Shown here: positions 1-7,974 of the stretch, in pieces
How positions within the stretch are numbered: the first letter of the stretch is position 1
Layout: each line of letters begins with the position of its first letter
Source of the DNA: Bacteroidales bacterium
GTDB lineage: Bacteria > Bacteroidota > Bacteroidia > Bacteroidales > WCHB1-69
DNA: 9,940 bases
Direction of reading: 5' to 3'
Assembly (NCBI GenBank): GCA_031272415.1
Contig: JAISTU010000052.1
Coordinates: 1 to 9,940 of the forward strand
The notes under the pieces: generated by a model
Seen by the model: only the letters and a program-made list of their open reading frames with translations
What the model was told of the DNA's origin: nothing
The model's database searches: none
Made by a program: the position numbers and the translations under genes

Positions 1-28
1 GCTACTAAGGGCTTTTATGTCTTATAAA

Positions 29-74
29 AATCTTGAAAATCAAAAAAAATCATTCAAAATCACAGTTCAGACAA
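29..74 (-). repeat. Partial copy of TTGTCTGAAC palindromic repeat
   Basis: This is one half of the same dispersed element that is complete at 9646-9732, in inverted orientation relative to that copy. AATC tetramers start at 29, 38, 48 and 58, about 9-10 bases apart, and the half ends in the terminal arm CACAGTTCAGACAA (61-74). The other half is not recognisable in bases 1-28, so it is either diverged or lies outside the window. The match to the 9646 copy continues past the arm through ATGC, a poly-A run and into a TACACTC heptamer array. Confidence 0.7.
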
Positions 75-90
75 TGCAAAAAAAAATCTC

Positions 91-118
91 TACACTCTAC
101 ACTCTTCACTCTACACTC
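91..118. repeat. TACACTC heptamer array, four units
   Basis: There are four tandem 7-base units: TACACTC at 91-97 and 98-104, TTCACTC at 105-111, and TACACTC at 112-118. The array is followed by TG and eight As, exactly as after the array at 4597-4617. The rest of 1-210, up to the first gene, is AT-rich; I see no gene in it and no convincing TAnnTTTG promoter for the downstream gene. Confidence 0.9.
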
Positions 119-210
119 TGAAAAAAAACTTTTGAAAAAAAAAGCACAATAATTTTCAAACAACATCGTTATATAATACTCTTTTGAAAGAGAGATTAAG
201 GAAATAGAAA

Positions 211-3200
211 ATGGAGAAAAAATTACCGACATACAATATAGGAATGGATATCGGTTCTACTACATTTAAATTAGTGGCGACCGATGCAAATGGAGAGATT
301 ATTTTTTCAGACTATCGTCGACATAATACCGATATTCGGCAAGCGGCACGCGAAACGTATGAAAAAATGTATTTCGCTGTGGGTGATTGTTTTATGAATA
401 TTACCATGACCGGTTCGGTAGGAATGGGCTATGTAGATGCGGTGGGGGCTAAATTTGTACAAGAAGTTGTTGCGTCCGCCGAATTGATTAAACAAAAATA
501 TCCACAAGTGCGTACTTTTATTGATATTGGAGGCGAAGATAGTAAAATGATATTTTTTGCAGATGGTAAAATCCCGGACATTCGCATGAACGGCAATTGT
601 GCCGGCGGAACGGGTGCTTTTATTGACCAAACGGCTGCCCTTTTGGACGTGGAAACCATTGAATTAAATACGTTGGCATCGCAAGCAGAAAATATTTATC
701 CTATCGCCTCCCGTTGTGGTGTTTTTTCAAAAACGGATATCCAAAACCTTTCAGCCCGCAATGTGAGCAAAGCCGATATTGCTGCCTCCGTTTTCAATGC
801 GGTTGCTTTGCAGGTAATCAGTGCATTGGCAAAAGGGACGGATATTTTGCCGATGATATTTTTCTGTGGTGGTCCGTTTGCATTTTTGCCTCAATTAAAA
901 AAAGCATTTCTTAATGTATTGAAAATCAATGAAAAAGATTGTATAATTCCTCAAAATGCCCAATTGATACCTGCATGGGGATGTGCTTTAATTTCTCAAC
1001 AAAACCAACAAAATCCCATCCGTTTGTTGGAAATGATTTATCAGATAAGATTTAACAAAGAAGACCCCTTTTCAGCCTCAATGGAGGGCAGATTATCCGC
1101 TTTGTTTGCTGATAAAGCAGATTTTAAGCAATGGAGAGAACATAAATTAGTTCATTTTGTGCCACGAATTGAGTGGAAAAATCTGGCTTCTGATGAGGTC
1201 TATTTAGGCATAGATTCTGGCTCAACGACTACAAAAATAGTGGTTTTAGACAAAAGCGGCAACTTACTTTTTGAAGATTACAGTCGCAATCGGGGAGATA
1301 GTTTTACCGCTTTTACGGAGGCATTGCAACGCCTGCAACAAACGGCTCTCTCGCATGGAAGAAATCTCAAAATTGCAGGCAGTGCCGTTACCGGTTACGG
1401 TGAAAATTTACTTCAAACTGCATTCAATCTCAATCACGGCATTGTGGAAACGATTGCACATTTTATGGCAGCCCGACAGGTGTCGCCAAATGTGTCTTTT
1501 ATTTTGGACATCGGCGGACAAGATATGAAAGCCATTTATATCGAAAACGGCACCATAAATCAATTGGAAATCAATGAGGCATGCTCGTCCGGTTGTGGCT
1601 CATTTATAGAAAATTTTGCCAATATGTTGCACTATCCTGTGGCTGAATTTGCAAAAATATCCTGTTTTGCCAAAGCCCCTTACGATTTGGGAACACGCTG
1701 CACCGTATTTATGAACTCCAAAGTCAAACAGGCAATGCGGGAAGGGGCGGCTATTGAAGATATTGCAGCCGGATTTTCGTATTCCGTTATTAAAAATTGC
1801 CTTTTTAAAGTGCTCAAAATTAAGGATATAAAAACATTGGGCGACCATATTGTTGTACAAGGCGGTACTTTCAAAAATCTTTCCATTGTGCGAGCATTGG
1901 AGTTGATGACGGGCAAAGAGGTTTCTTTTTCGGATATACCTGAATTGATGGGGGCTTATGGTGCTGCCCTTTTTGCAATGAAACATCCTGATAATCAAAC
2001 AGTTGAACTTTCAAAATTGGCAACTGCCGAAAAATATACCTCCGATTTTGACAATTGCAAAGGCTGTGAAAATAATTGTTTTGTGAAAATATTTCACTTT
2101 GCGAACGGAAATACATTTTATGCGGGCAATAATTGCGAAAAAGTGTATTCCAATCAGGCAAAAAAAATCAAAAAAGGGGTCAATCAGCACCATTTAAAAT
2201 ATTCTTTGCTTTTCAAACGTCCCAATATTGACAAATCGGAAGCCAAATTGCGTATCGGAATCCCCAGAGCATTAGGGATTTATGAAAATTATCCATTTTG
2301 GCATGCGATGCTCAATGAATGTGGATTTTTGCCTGTTTTGTCGGGCGTTTCCAGTACACGTTTGTATGAAAAAGGGGTACGTTCACTCATGGCGGACAAT
2401 ATTTGTTACCCTGCCAAGTTAATGCACGGGCATATCATGGATTTGATTGAAAAAAAGGTAGATAGGCTACTGTATCCTTATGTTGTTTTTGAGCAAAAGG
2501 AGGATAAATCGGCACGAAACAGTTATAATTGCCCGATTGTGGCAGGTTATTCGGATGTTATAAAAAGTTCGATAGAGCCTTTGGAAAAGTACAATATTCC
2601 TTTGGATGCCCCTGTGGTTTCCTTTAATAATCCCAAATTATTGTACAAATCTTGCACCGCCTATCTCAAATCTTTGGGCGTTAAAAAACCTATTGCAACA
2701 AAAGCCATCGAAAAAGGATTGCTTGCTCAACAAGAATATATGCAAGAACTTGAAAATCAATCTAAAAAAATATTTTCAGATGCCGTCAAAAATGGCAGAA
2801 TGATGATACTATTGGCAGCACGTCCCTATCATATTGACCCGCTCATTGAGCATAAAATTTCAGATTCTATTGCCGAAATGGGCATTGATGTAATTACCGA
2901 AAATATTGTCTATTCTTCTGATAATAAAGTATATACGGAGATAAATTCTGTACCTCAATGGACTTATCCTAACCGTATTTTTAAAGCCGCAGGATTTGTC
3001 GCTAAATCAAAGGAAAATATTCATTTTGTGGAACTGACATCTTTTGGCTGCGGACCGGATGCTTTTATTTTAGATGAAGTTAAAAAATTACTCAACAGAA
3101 AAGGTAAAAACTTAACTCTGTTGAAAATAGATGATGTCAACAACATAGGTTCTTTGCGATTAAGAATACGCTCCGTTGTAGAAAGTCTAAAATTTGGAAG

Positions 3201-4479
3201 CAATACTGCAAAAAATGAACCTTTCCTTACCACTAAAGTTTTTACACAGCAAGAGCGACATCGCACCATTTTAGCCCCCTATTTTGCCGAAGGATATTCA
3301 GAATTATTGCCTCCGCTTTTCAAATTGATGGGCTTTGAGTTGGTCAATTTGCCCGCAGGTGATACAGAAGCGGCGGAATTGGGACTTAAATTTGCCAACA
3401 ACGAAGTCTGCTATCCGGCGACCATTGTTATCGGCAGTATCATAAAGTCCTTACAGAGTGGTCGTTACGACTTAAACAATGTGGCTATCGGAATGACACA
3501 AACGGGAGGTCAATGTCGTGCCTCGAATTATTTGCCACTCATTAAAAGTGCAATGGTAGAGGCGGGCTATGCCGATATACCTGTTATTTCTGTTGCATTT
3601 GGCTCTGATTCAAGCAATTATCAACCCGGATTTGAACTCAAATGGGGAAAATGTATCAATATGGCTCTCTTTGGCATGTTGTACAGCGATTGTATTTCAA
3701 AATTATATTATCCCGCCGTCGCCAGAGAAACGCAAAAAGGAAAAGCAAAACAATTGAGACAACATTATATCCGCGCTTGTGTGCCTTATATTGAAAGTAA
3801 AAACAGCAAAGGTCTGTATAAACTTCTAAATGAGGCAATTGATGAGTTTTCAAAAATTGTTAATCCGAATATAAACGTGCCAAGTATCGGCATTGTAGGG
3901 GAAATTTATGTCAAATATAACTCATTCTCACACCGTCATGTTTTGGATTGGCTCTCTGAACAGGGAATTGAAGTGGTTGCCCCTTCGATGTACAATTTTT
4001 TTATCAATAGTTTTGTAAATCAACATATTAACAAAAAATTACACATCAAAAAAATAAGTACTCCCATTTTTGTTACGGATTTAATTTACAAAATTGTATC
4101 TGTTTATACGCATCGTTTTGATAGGATTTGCAGCCGTTATCCTTACTATCGTCCATTTTCAAACATGTTTCATGAGGCTGAATTGGCATCAAAATTGATA
4201 AATCAAGCCGCCAATTTTGGGGAAGGCTGGTTAATCCCTGCCGAATTAGCCAATTTTGCTGAAACGGGCGTCAATAATGCAGTGAGCCTTCAACCTTTTG
4301 GCTGTATCGCTAATCATGTGATTTTCAAAGGAATAGAAAAAAGAGTTAAAAAAATCTATCCGCAAATGAATTTATTATCACTTGACTTTGACGCAGGCAC
4401 ATCCGAAGCCAATATTCTCAATCGTTTGCATTTTATGGTCGAAAATTGCAAAAAAGAAACAAAAGGAATTGAAAATTGA
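211..4479 (+). CDS. Fused acyl-CoA dehydratase activase / HgdAB-like Fe-S protein
   Basis: This is a 1422-residue member of the 2-hydroxyacyl-CoA dehydratase activase family (BadF/BcrA ATPase plus DUF2229 type). Two ASKHA ATPase domains lie in tandem. The first (about 8-262) has MDIGSTTFK, DIGGED (105-110), Cys130 in NCAGGTG and Cys169 in SRCGVF. The second (about 331-590) has LGIDSGSTTTK, DIGGQD (433-438), Cys458 and Cys497 in TRCTVF. In HgdC the equivalent two cysteines per subunit hold a [4Fe-4S] cluster at the dimer interface. A linker motif C616-x2-C619-x3-C623 plus Cys642 follows. Two HgdA/HgdB-like halves then appear: about 680-960 (Cys732 in ICYPAK, Cys774, Cys947 in FGCGPD) and about 1015-1410 (Cys1067 in VCYPAT, Cys1102, Cys1365 in FGCIAN). 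By family analogy it is cytoplasmic, ATP-driven low-potential electron chemistry; the substrate is unknown. No CoA-transferase gene or separate dehydratase subunits are adjacent. The start at 211 sits just after AAGGAAATAGAAA and gives an intact first domain. Length looks complete for the fused family. Confidence 0.9.
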   Translation: MEKKLPTYNIGMDIGSTTFKLVATDANGEIIFSDYRRHNTDIRQAARETYEKMYFAVGDCFMNITMTGSVGMGYVDAVGAKFVQEVVASAELIKQKYPQVRTFIDIGGEDSKMIFFADGKIPDIRMNGNCAGGTGAFIDQTAALLDVETIELNTLASQAENIYPIASRCGVFSKTDIQNLSARNVSKADIAASVFNAVALQVISALAKGTDILPMIFFCGGPFAFLPQLKKAFLNVLKINEKDCIIPQNAQLIPAWGCALISQQNQQNPIRLLEMIYQIRFNKEDPFSASMEGRLSALFADKADFKQWREHKLVHFVPRIEWKNLASDEVYLGIDSGSTTTKIVVLDKSGNLLFEDYSRNRGDSFTAFTEALQRLQQTALSHGRNLKIAGSAVTGYGENLLQTAFNLNHGIVETIAHFMAARQVSPNVSFILDIGGQDMKAIYIENGTINQLEINEACSSGCGSFIENFANMLHYPVAEFAKISCFAKAPYDLGTRCTVFMNSKVKQAMREGAAIEDIAAGFSYSVIKNCLFKVLKIKDIKTLGDHIVVQGGTFKNLSIVRALELMTGKEVSFSDIPELMGAYGAALFAMKHPDNQTVELSKLATAEKYTSDFDNCKGCENNCFVKIFHFANGNTFYAGNNCEKVYSNQAKKIKKGVNQHHLKYSLLFKRPNIDKSEAKLRIGIPRALGIYENYPFWHAMLNECGFLPVLSGVSSTRLYEKGVRSLMADNICYPAKLMHGHIMDLIEKKVDRLLYPYVVFEQKEDKSARNSYNCPIVAGYSDVIKSSIEPLEKYNIPLDAPVVSFNNPKLLYKSCTAYLKSLGVKKPIATKAIEKGLLAQQEYMQELENQSKKIFSDAVKNGRMMILLAARPYHIDPLIEHKISDSIAEMGIDVITENIVYSSDNKVYTEINSVPQWTYPNRIFKAAGFVAKSKENIHFVELTSFGCGPDAFILDEVKKLLNRKGKNLTLLKIDDVNNIGSLRLRIRSVVESLKFGSNTAKNEPFLTTKVFTQQERHRTILAPYFAEGYSELLPPLFKLMGFELVNLPAGDTEAAELGLKFANNEVCYPATIVIGSIIKSLQSGRYDLNNVAIGMTQTGGQCRASNYLPLIKSAMVEAGYADIPVISVAFGSDSSNYQPGFELKWGKCINMALFGMLYSDCISKLYYPAVARETQKGKAKQLRQHYIRACVPYIESKNSKGLYKLLNEAIDEFSKIVNPNINVPSIGIVGEIYVKYNSFSHRHVLDWLSEQGIEVVAPSMYNFFINSFVNQHINKKLHIKKISTPIFVTDLIYKIVSVYTHRFDRICSRYPYYRPFSNMFHEAELASKLINQAANFGEGWLIPAELANFAETGVNNAVSLQPFGCIANHVIFKGIEKRVKKIYPQMNLLSLDFDAGTSEANILNRLHFMVENCKKETKGIEN

Positions 4480-4496
4480 AAATTGAGAATTGAGAA
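4469..4496. repeat. TTGAAAA/TTGAGAA heptamer array spanning a stop codon
   Basis: There are four 7-base units: TTGAAAA at 4469-4475 and 4476-4482, then TTGAGAA at 4483-4489 and 4490-4496. The array covers the last two codons and the TGA stop (4477-4479) of the activase gene. Because the stop is read from the start of the array, gain or loss of whole units leaves the encoded C-terminus unchanged. Confidence 0.85.
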
Positions 4497-4532
4497 TTTT
4501 TTTTTGCATTTTGGGATAAAAACGTTCTAAAA
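4497..4532 (+). repeat. Post-gene repeat, copy 1 (poly-T, GCATTTTGGGATAAA)
   Basis: Nine Ts are followed by GCATTTTGGGATAAA, three variable bases and GTTCTAAAA. The same 36-base block recurs at 7917-7952 with 33 matches. Both copies sit on the coding strand shortly after a stop codon, 17 bases after the activase gene here. Its role is unknown; it could be a 3'-end processing or termination-associated element, or just a dispersed repeat. Confidence 0.75.
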
Positions 4533-4548
4533 TCGGAGAAAAATTTGG

Positions 4549-4564
4549 GTAAGGCATACCTTAC
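4549..4564 (+). terminator. Small hairpin, possible weak terminator
   Basis: GTAAGG and CCTTAC form a perfect 6-bp stem around a CATA loop, 70 bases after the activase stop. No T-run follows, so intrinsic termination is doubtful. The surrounding sequence, TTTGGGTAAGGCATACCTT (4544-4562), resembles 8502-8520 at 16 of 19 positions, so it may belong to another dispersed repeat. Confidence 0.3.
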
Positions 4565-4596
4565 ATCTACATGCAAAATATTGATAATCAATTCTC

Positions 4597-4617
4597 TACA
4601 CTCTACACTCTACACTC
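4597..4617. repeat. TACACTC heptamer array, three units
   Basis: Three perfect TACACTC units are followed by TG and eight As, as at 91-118. The array lies in the spacer between the activase gene and the lolA promoter. The rest of 4480-4643 holds only the repeats listed separately; no gene is visible there. Confidence 0.9.
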
Positions 4618-4643
4618 TGAAAAAAAAGGTTTTTAATTTTTAA

Positions 4644-4668
4644 TTGAAGAAAAGGTGTATTTTTGTAA
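4644..4668 (+). promoter_or_regulatory. Promoter of lolA-tamL, shared 25-bp module
   Basis: TTGAAGAAAAGGTG runs directly into a TATTTTTG -7 element (4658-4665) matching the Bacteroidota consensus TAnnTTTG. All 25 bases are identical to the module upstream of pfkA (9569-9593, opposite strand), and 24 of 25 match the one upstream of hicB (8415-8439). The lolA ATG follows 31 bases after the module. A -33 TTTG at standard spacing is not evident. Confidence 0.75.
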
Positions 4669-4699
4669 GTTAGTATAAAAATAAATACTTTTATATTTT

Positions 4700-5380
4700 A
4701 TGTTAGAGTCAAAAAGATATTTGCTTTTGAGCATTTTTTTTATGGGATTTTTAGGGATAATGTGCGGACAGAATAAACCTGCAAGCACTTCTAAAAACAT
4801 TGATAATGAGGCTAATACAATTTTAAAAAATGTACAAGCCAAGGTATCATCTTATACTACTATTTTTATTGATTTTACGGTGCATACCATTCAAAAAGAA
4901 AAAGTGGTGGAAGAATTTAGTGGCAAAATTCGTGTCAAAGGGAAAAAATATATTTTGGAAACCGAAGACCAAATTATATACTGTAATGCGGTCAATGTTT
5001 GGAATTATTTGCCTCAACAGGAGGAAGTTACGCTCTCTATGTATGACTCCACAGAACAATCTCAATTTGTCAATCCTGCTCTTTTAATCAAAGATTTTCA
5101 AAAGCAGTTCAGTGCAAAATTTATCAGAGAAGAAACACAAAAAGGGACGCTTGTTCAAATCATTGACCTGACACCCTTACAATCGGCAGCGTATTACAAA
5201 ATAAGGCTTTTTATCAATAAGTCAAAACAACAAATTACACAAACAACTATCTATCAGCGAGATGGTGTTTCTTATACTTATTTTGTGGATAAATTTGTTG
5301 TAAATCAGGCAATTGATGATAAGCAATTTATGTTTGACAAATCAAAATATCCATCAATTGAGTTAATAGATTTAAGATAA
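4700..5380 (+). CDS. lolA: LolA-family outer-membrane lipoprotein carrier
   Basis: This is a 226-residue periplasmic LolA-like protein, expected to chaperone lipoproteins from the inner membrane to the outer membrane. The N-terminus (1-23) is a hydrophobic signal sequence after ESKR. A Cys lies at residue 22, but GIMC is a poor lipobox (Met at -1), so a soluble periplasmic form is more likely than a lipoprotein. The mature part follows the family pattern: ILKNVQAKVSSY (41-52), a FSGKIRVKG strand (73-81), YILET, a VWNYLP turn (100-105), NPALLI helix (125-130), and the ending YPSIELIDLR, which resembles Bacteroidota LolA proteins. The length is usual for the family. It follows a strong -7 element and is joined to tamL with no gap, so the two are probably one operon. 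Identity comes from motif recognition, without an alignment. Confidence 0.85.
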   Translation: MLESKRYLLLSIFFMGFLGIMCGQNKPASTSKNIDNEANTILKNVQAKVSSYTTIFIDFTVHTIQKEKVVEEFSGKIRVKGKKYILETEDQIIYCNAVNVWNYLPQQEEVTLSMYDSTEQSQFVNPALLIKDFQKQFSAKFIREETQKGTLVQIIDLTPLQSAAYYKIRLFINKSKQQITQTTIYQRDGVSYTYFVDKFVVNQAIDDKQFMFDKSKYPSIELIDLR

Positions 5381-7906
5381 ATGTTGTATTTTTTTATCCG
5401 ATTTTTTAAAAATAGAGTTTGGGGCAATTTAGCGGGCAAAATAGGTTTATTTTGTGCAATATTAGCCCTTTTGGGTGCTTGTACGCCCTGTAAAAAACTC
5501 AAAGAATCGGAGTTTTTATTGGTAAAAAATAAAGTTACCGCCGACCGCAAAGACGTACCTACGTCCGATATTGGATATGTAGTGCGTCCGCGTCCCAATA
5601 AAAGAACTTTTGGCATATTTTTGTGGAAAGTAGGCATTTATCAATCTTTACAACCTGATGAAAATCAACAAGATACAAATTCAGTAGCAAATACTGACAC
5701 TTATTGCTCTCATTTGAAAAATATTTTGTATAATTCTTTTGGAAAAAGTGAGTATTTACTTGATACTGTTGTAGTTAATAAACATATAGAAAATTTTTGG
5801 AATTTCAGGTCATGGTTTCAACAAAATTTTGGAGAACCACCTGTCCTATTGGACACCTCGCTGATAGACTATTCTTTGCAACAAATTACGACCTCAATGC
5901 TCAATCGTGGCTGGTTCAATGCAAAAACCGAATATACAGTGCAATTCAAACGCAAGCGGGCGAGTGTGCATTATTCTATCACGGCAGGCATCCCTTTTAA
6001 AATATATCGCATTGATTATCAAATAGATGATGAAAAAATACGCAATTGGGTTATCGCCGACACCGCACGCTGTTTGTTCAAAAGCGGACAACAATATGAT
6101 GCAGATAAATTGGACGCAGAACGAGAACGCATCGCTAATTACTTGTTAAACAGAGGATATTATGGTTTTTCCAAAAATTTTATTCATTACGAAGCAGATA
6201 CAAATTTAAATTCTTATGCCGTCAATATACGCATGATTATCTCTTCTCCCCGCTACCAAATTGATGATTCTACAATTGTAGAAGGAAAACATAAATGCTT
6301 TAAAATCAATACAGTAACTATCTATTCTGACTATTCCGAATGGGACAATGCACAAGAGAAAGATTTGGTCAATTATACCGAAATTGTTAAAAAAACGGAC
6401 ACCAATCACTACCGCATCTTTTACTATAATGCAGAACAAAAATATAAGCCGTCTGCATTGATATATCCTGTATTTTTTAAGCAAAATGACATCTATTCCC
6501 GCATCCGCTCTCAACGAACTTTTGATAGATTTTTGACAATGAAAAACTTTGATTATGTAAAAGTTCTCTATTCCGAAACCGCCGAAAGTATGAAAAATTA
6601 TCGGCAAGATACAGGTCAATTGGACTGTAAAATCATGTTAGTCAATAAAAAACGTCAATCTATGGGCTTTGAAATTTTGGCTAAAAATATAGGCGGTATT
6701 TTTGGTTTGGGGGGCAATATTACCTATTTAAACCGCAATCTTTTTAAACGTGCCGAATCATTGCAGGCAACACTCAAATATACGCAAGAAATGCAATTTG
6801 ACTCTACAAAAGCCAATTTTGATAATTTTGAAGCAGGAGGCACAATAGCATTGGAATTTCCACGCTTTTTATTTCCCATTCCGCCACAAAATGTACCCAA
6901 AAATATGTACCCAAAAACATTGATAACGCTGGGTATCAATTACTTAAAGCAAGATTATTTTGCACGTTTTCTCACCAATACATCTTTTACTTATGAATGG
7001 AGTGAAAGGAAAATCGCTCAACAACAACGACTTACGCACTCCCTTTCTATTTTGGATTTTAGTTTGGTAAAAATGAATTTAGCAAATGGTTTTATGGATA
7101 CACTAAGGGCTAAAGTTCCCAATGTGAGAACTTTCCAACGAATGATAGAGCGTTATAAAGATGTATTTTTGATGGGAACAACATATCAAATTACCCTGCA
7201 AAAAAGCACTTTGTACGTATTTCGTGCCAATTTTAGGGCTTATGGCAATCTTTTGTACGGTTTTATGTCGGCGGCGGACAAAACAACGCAAAAATATAAA
7301 GATACTTTGGGACGTTATCAAATCGGGGGTATTCCGTTTGGGAGTGGAATTACGGCTGATGTAGATTTTGTATTCAACATTTTACAAAAGCGAAATGATG
7401 CTTTGGTGTTCCATTTATCGGTCGGCATGGGCTTACCCTATGGCAACTCATCCGCTCTCCCCTTTGAATATACTTACTATTTGGGCGGTGCAAATTCTAT
7501 GCGGGCATGGAAAGCACGGACATTAGGACCCGGCAGCAGCATTGACTCTTCCGGCATTGACAAAGGTGGCGACATCAAATTTGAAGTCAACCTTGAATAC
7601 AGAGTTCCTATCTACAAGCGTTTTCATTTTGGAGTTTTTGCGGATGCAGGAAATGTTTGGACTATGCACAGTTCTTTGCCCAATGGAAATTTTGCTTTTA
7701 ATCGATTTTACAAAGAAATTGCGCTTTGTGTAGGGGTAGGATTGCGACTGGATTTGTCATTTTTTGTCATACGTTTGGATTATGCACTCAAACTACATGA
7801 CCCCGGCAAAGAGACCGCAAACGGCTGGCAACAATTCAATTGGAAAGATTACAAAACTTTCCGCAACGACAGAGGAATTGTGTTAGGAATCGGATACCCA
7901 TTTTAA
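5381..7906 (+). CDS. tamL: TamL, lipoprotein-type BamA/TamA outer-membrane protein
   Basis: This is an 841-residue Omp85-superfamily protein of the Bacteroidota TamL type. The N-terminus has a signal with the lipobox LGAC (31-34), so Cys34 should be lipidated, which distinguishes TamL from BamA and TamA of Proteobacteria. POTRA-like segments follow at about 165-400, with signature turns NRGWFNA (176-181), NRGYYGF (257-263) and KNFDYVKV (388-395). The C-terminal beta-barrel (about 425-841) opens with GLGGNITYLNRNLF, carries the L6-loop motif SMRAWKARTLGPG (706-718, equivalent to VRGF of BamA), and ends in a terminal Phe (GIGYPF), the usual barrel-assembly signal. It probably acts in outer-membrane protein or lipid transport with TamB, but tamB is not next to it. 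Its ATG begins on the base after the lolA stop, implying translational coupling, and as a lipoprotein it could itself be a LolA client (inference). The length fits the family. Confidence 0.88.
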   Translation: MLYFFIRFFKNRVWGNLAGKIGLFCAILALLGACTPCKKLKESEFLLVKNKVTADRKDVPTSDIGYVVRPRPNKRTFGIFLWKVGIYQSLQPDENQQDTNSVANTDTYCSHLKNILYNSFGKSEYLLDTVVVNKHIENFWNFRSWFQQNFGEPPVLLDTSLIDYSLQQITTSMLNRGWFNAKTEYTVQFKRKRASVHYSITAGIPFKIYRIDYQIDDEKIRNWVIADTARCLFKSGQQYDADKLDAERERIANYLLNRGYYGFSKNFIHYEADTNLNSYAVNIRMIISSPRYQIDDSTIVEGKHKCFKINTVTIYSDYSEWDNAQEKDLVNYTEIVKKTDTNHYRIFYYNAEQKYKPSALIYPVFFKQNDIYSRIRSQRTFDRFLTMKNFDYVKVLYSETAESMKNYRQDTGQLDCKIMLVNKKRQSMGFEILAKNIGGIFGLGGNITYLNRNLFKRAESLQATLKYTQEMQFDSTKANFDNFEAGGTIALEFPRFLFPIPPQNVPKNMYPKTLITLGINYLKQDYFARFLTNTSFTYEWSERKIAQQQRLTHSLSILDFSLVKMNLANGFMDTLRAKVPNVRTFQRMIERYKDVFLMGTTYQITLQKSTLYVFRANFRAYGNLLYGFMSAADKTTQKYKDTLGRYQIGGIPFGSGITADVDFVFNILQKRNDALVFHLSVGMGLPYGNSSALPFEYTYYLGGANSMRAWKARTLGPGSSIDSSGIDKGGDIKFEVNLEYRVPIYKRFHFGVFADAGNVWTMHSSLPNGNFAFNRFYKEIALCVGVGLRLDLSFFVIRLDYALKLHDPGKETANGWQQFNWKDYKTFRNDRGIVLGIGYPF

Positions 7907-7916
7907 AAAGTGGAGA

Positions 7917-7952
7917 TTTTTTTTTGCATTTTGGGATAAATTTGTTCTAAAA
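7917..7952 (+). repeat. Post-gene repeat, copy 2 (poly-T, GCATTTTGGGATAAA)
   Basis: This is the second copy of the block at 4497-4532: nine Ts, GCATTTTGGGATAAA, three changed bases, then GTTCTAAAA. It begins 10 bases after the tamL stop and lies between the convergent tamL and hicA ends. Confidence 0.75.
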
Positions 7953-7974
7953 GATTCAATTATCTTATTTTTTT
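7951..7974 (+). terminator. Weak AT-rich hairpin with T-run after tamL
   Basis: AAGAT (7951-7955) and ATCTT (7962-7966) can pair around a TCAATT loop, followed by a run of seven Ts. The stem has only one G-C pair and overlaps the end of hicA, so this is a low-confidence candidate for termination of the lolA-tamL transcript. Confidence 0.25.

Noticed and set aside
91..118. CRISPR-like repeat array
   Set aside because: Units are 7 bases and contiguous with no spacers, so this is a microsatellite and not a CRISPR array.
131..190. Possible promoter for the activase gene
   Set aside because: TAATTTTC (150-157) and TACTCTTTTG (177-186) only approximate TAnnTTTG, and no upstream TTTG has suitable spacing. 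Not supported enough to list.
50..232. Minus-strand 60-codon frame over the left spacer
   Set aside because: It runs through poly-A, the heptamer array and the repeat arm; the composition is low-complexity and it overlaps the start of the activase gene. No family resemblance.
1600..1998. Minus-strand 132-codon frame inside the activase gene
   Set aside because: It is a shadow of the well-supported plus-strand gene with no recognisable motifs.
4748..4768. Lipobox in LolA at Cys22
   Set aside because: GIMC has Met before the Cys and does not fit the lipobox; a carrier protein is expected to be soluble.
6206..6619. Minus-strand 137-codon frame inside tamL
   Set aside because: It is antisense to the POTRA region and shows no family features; a shadow frame.
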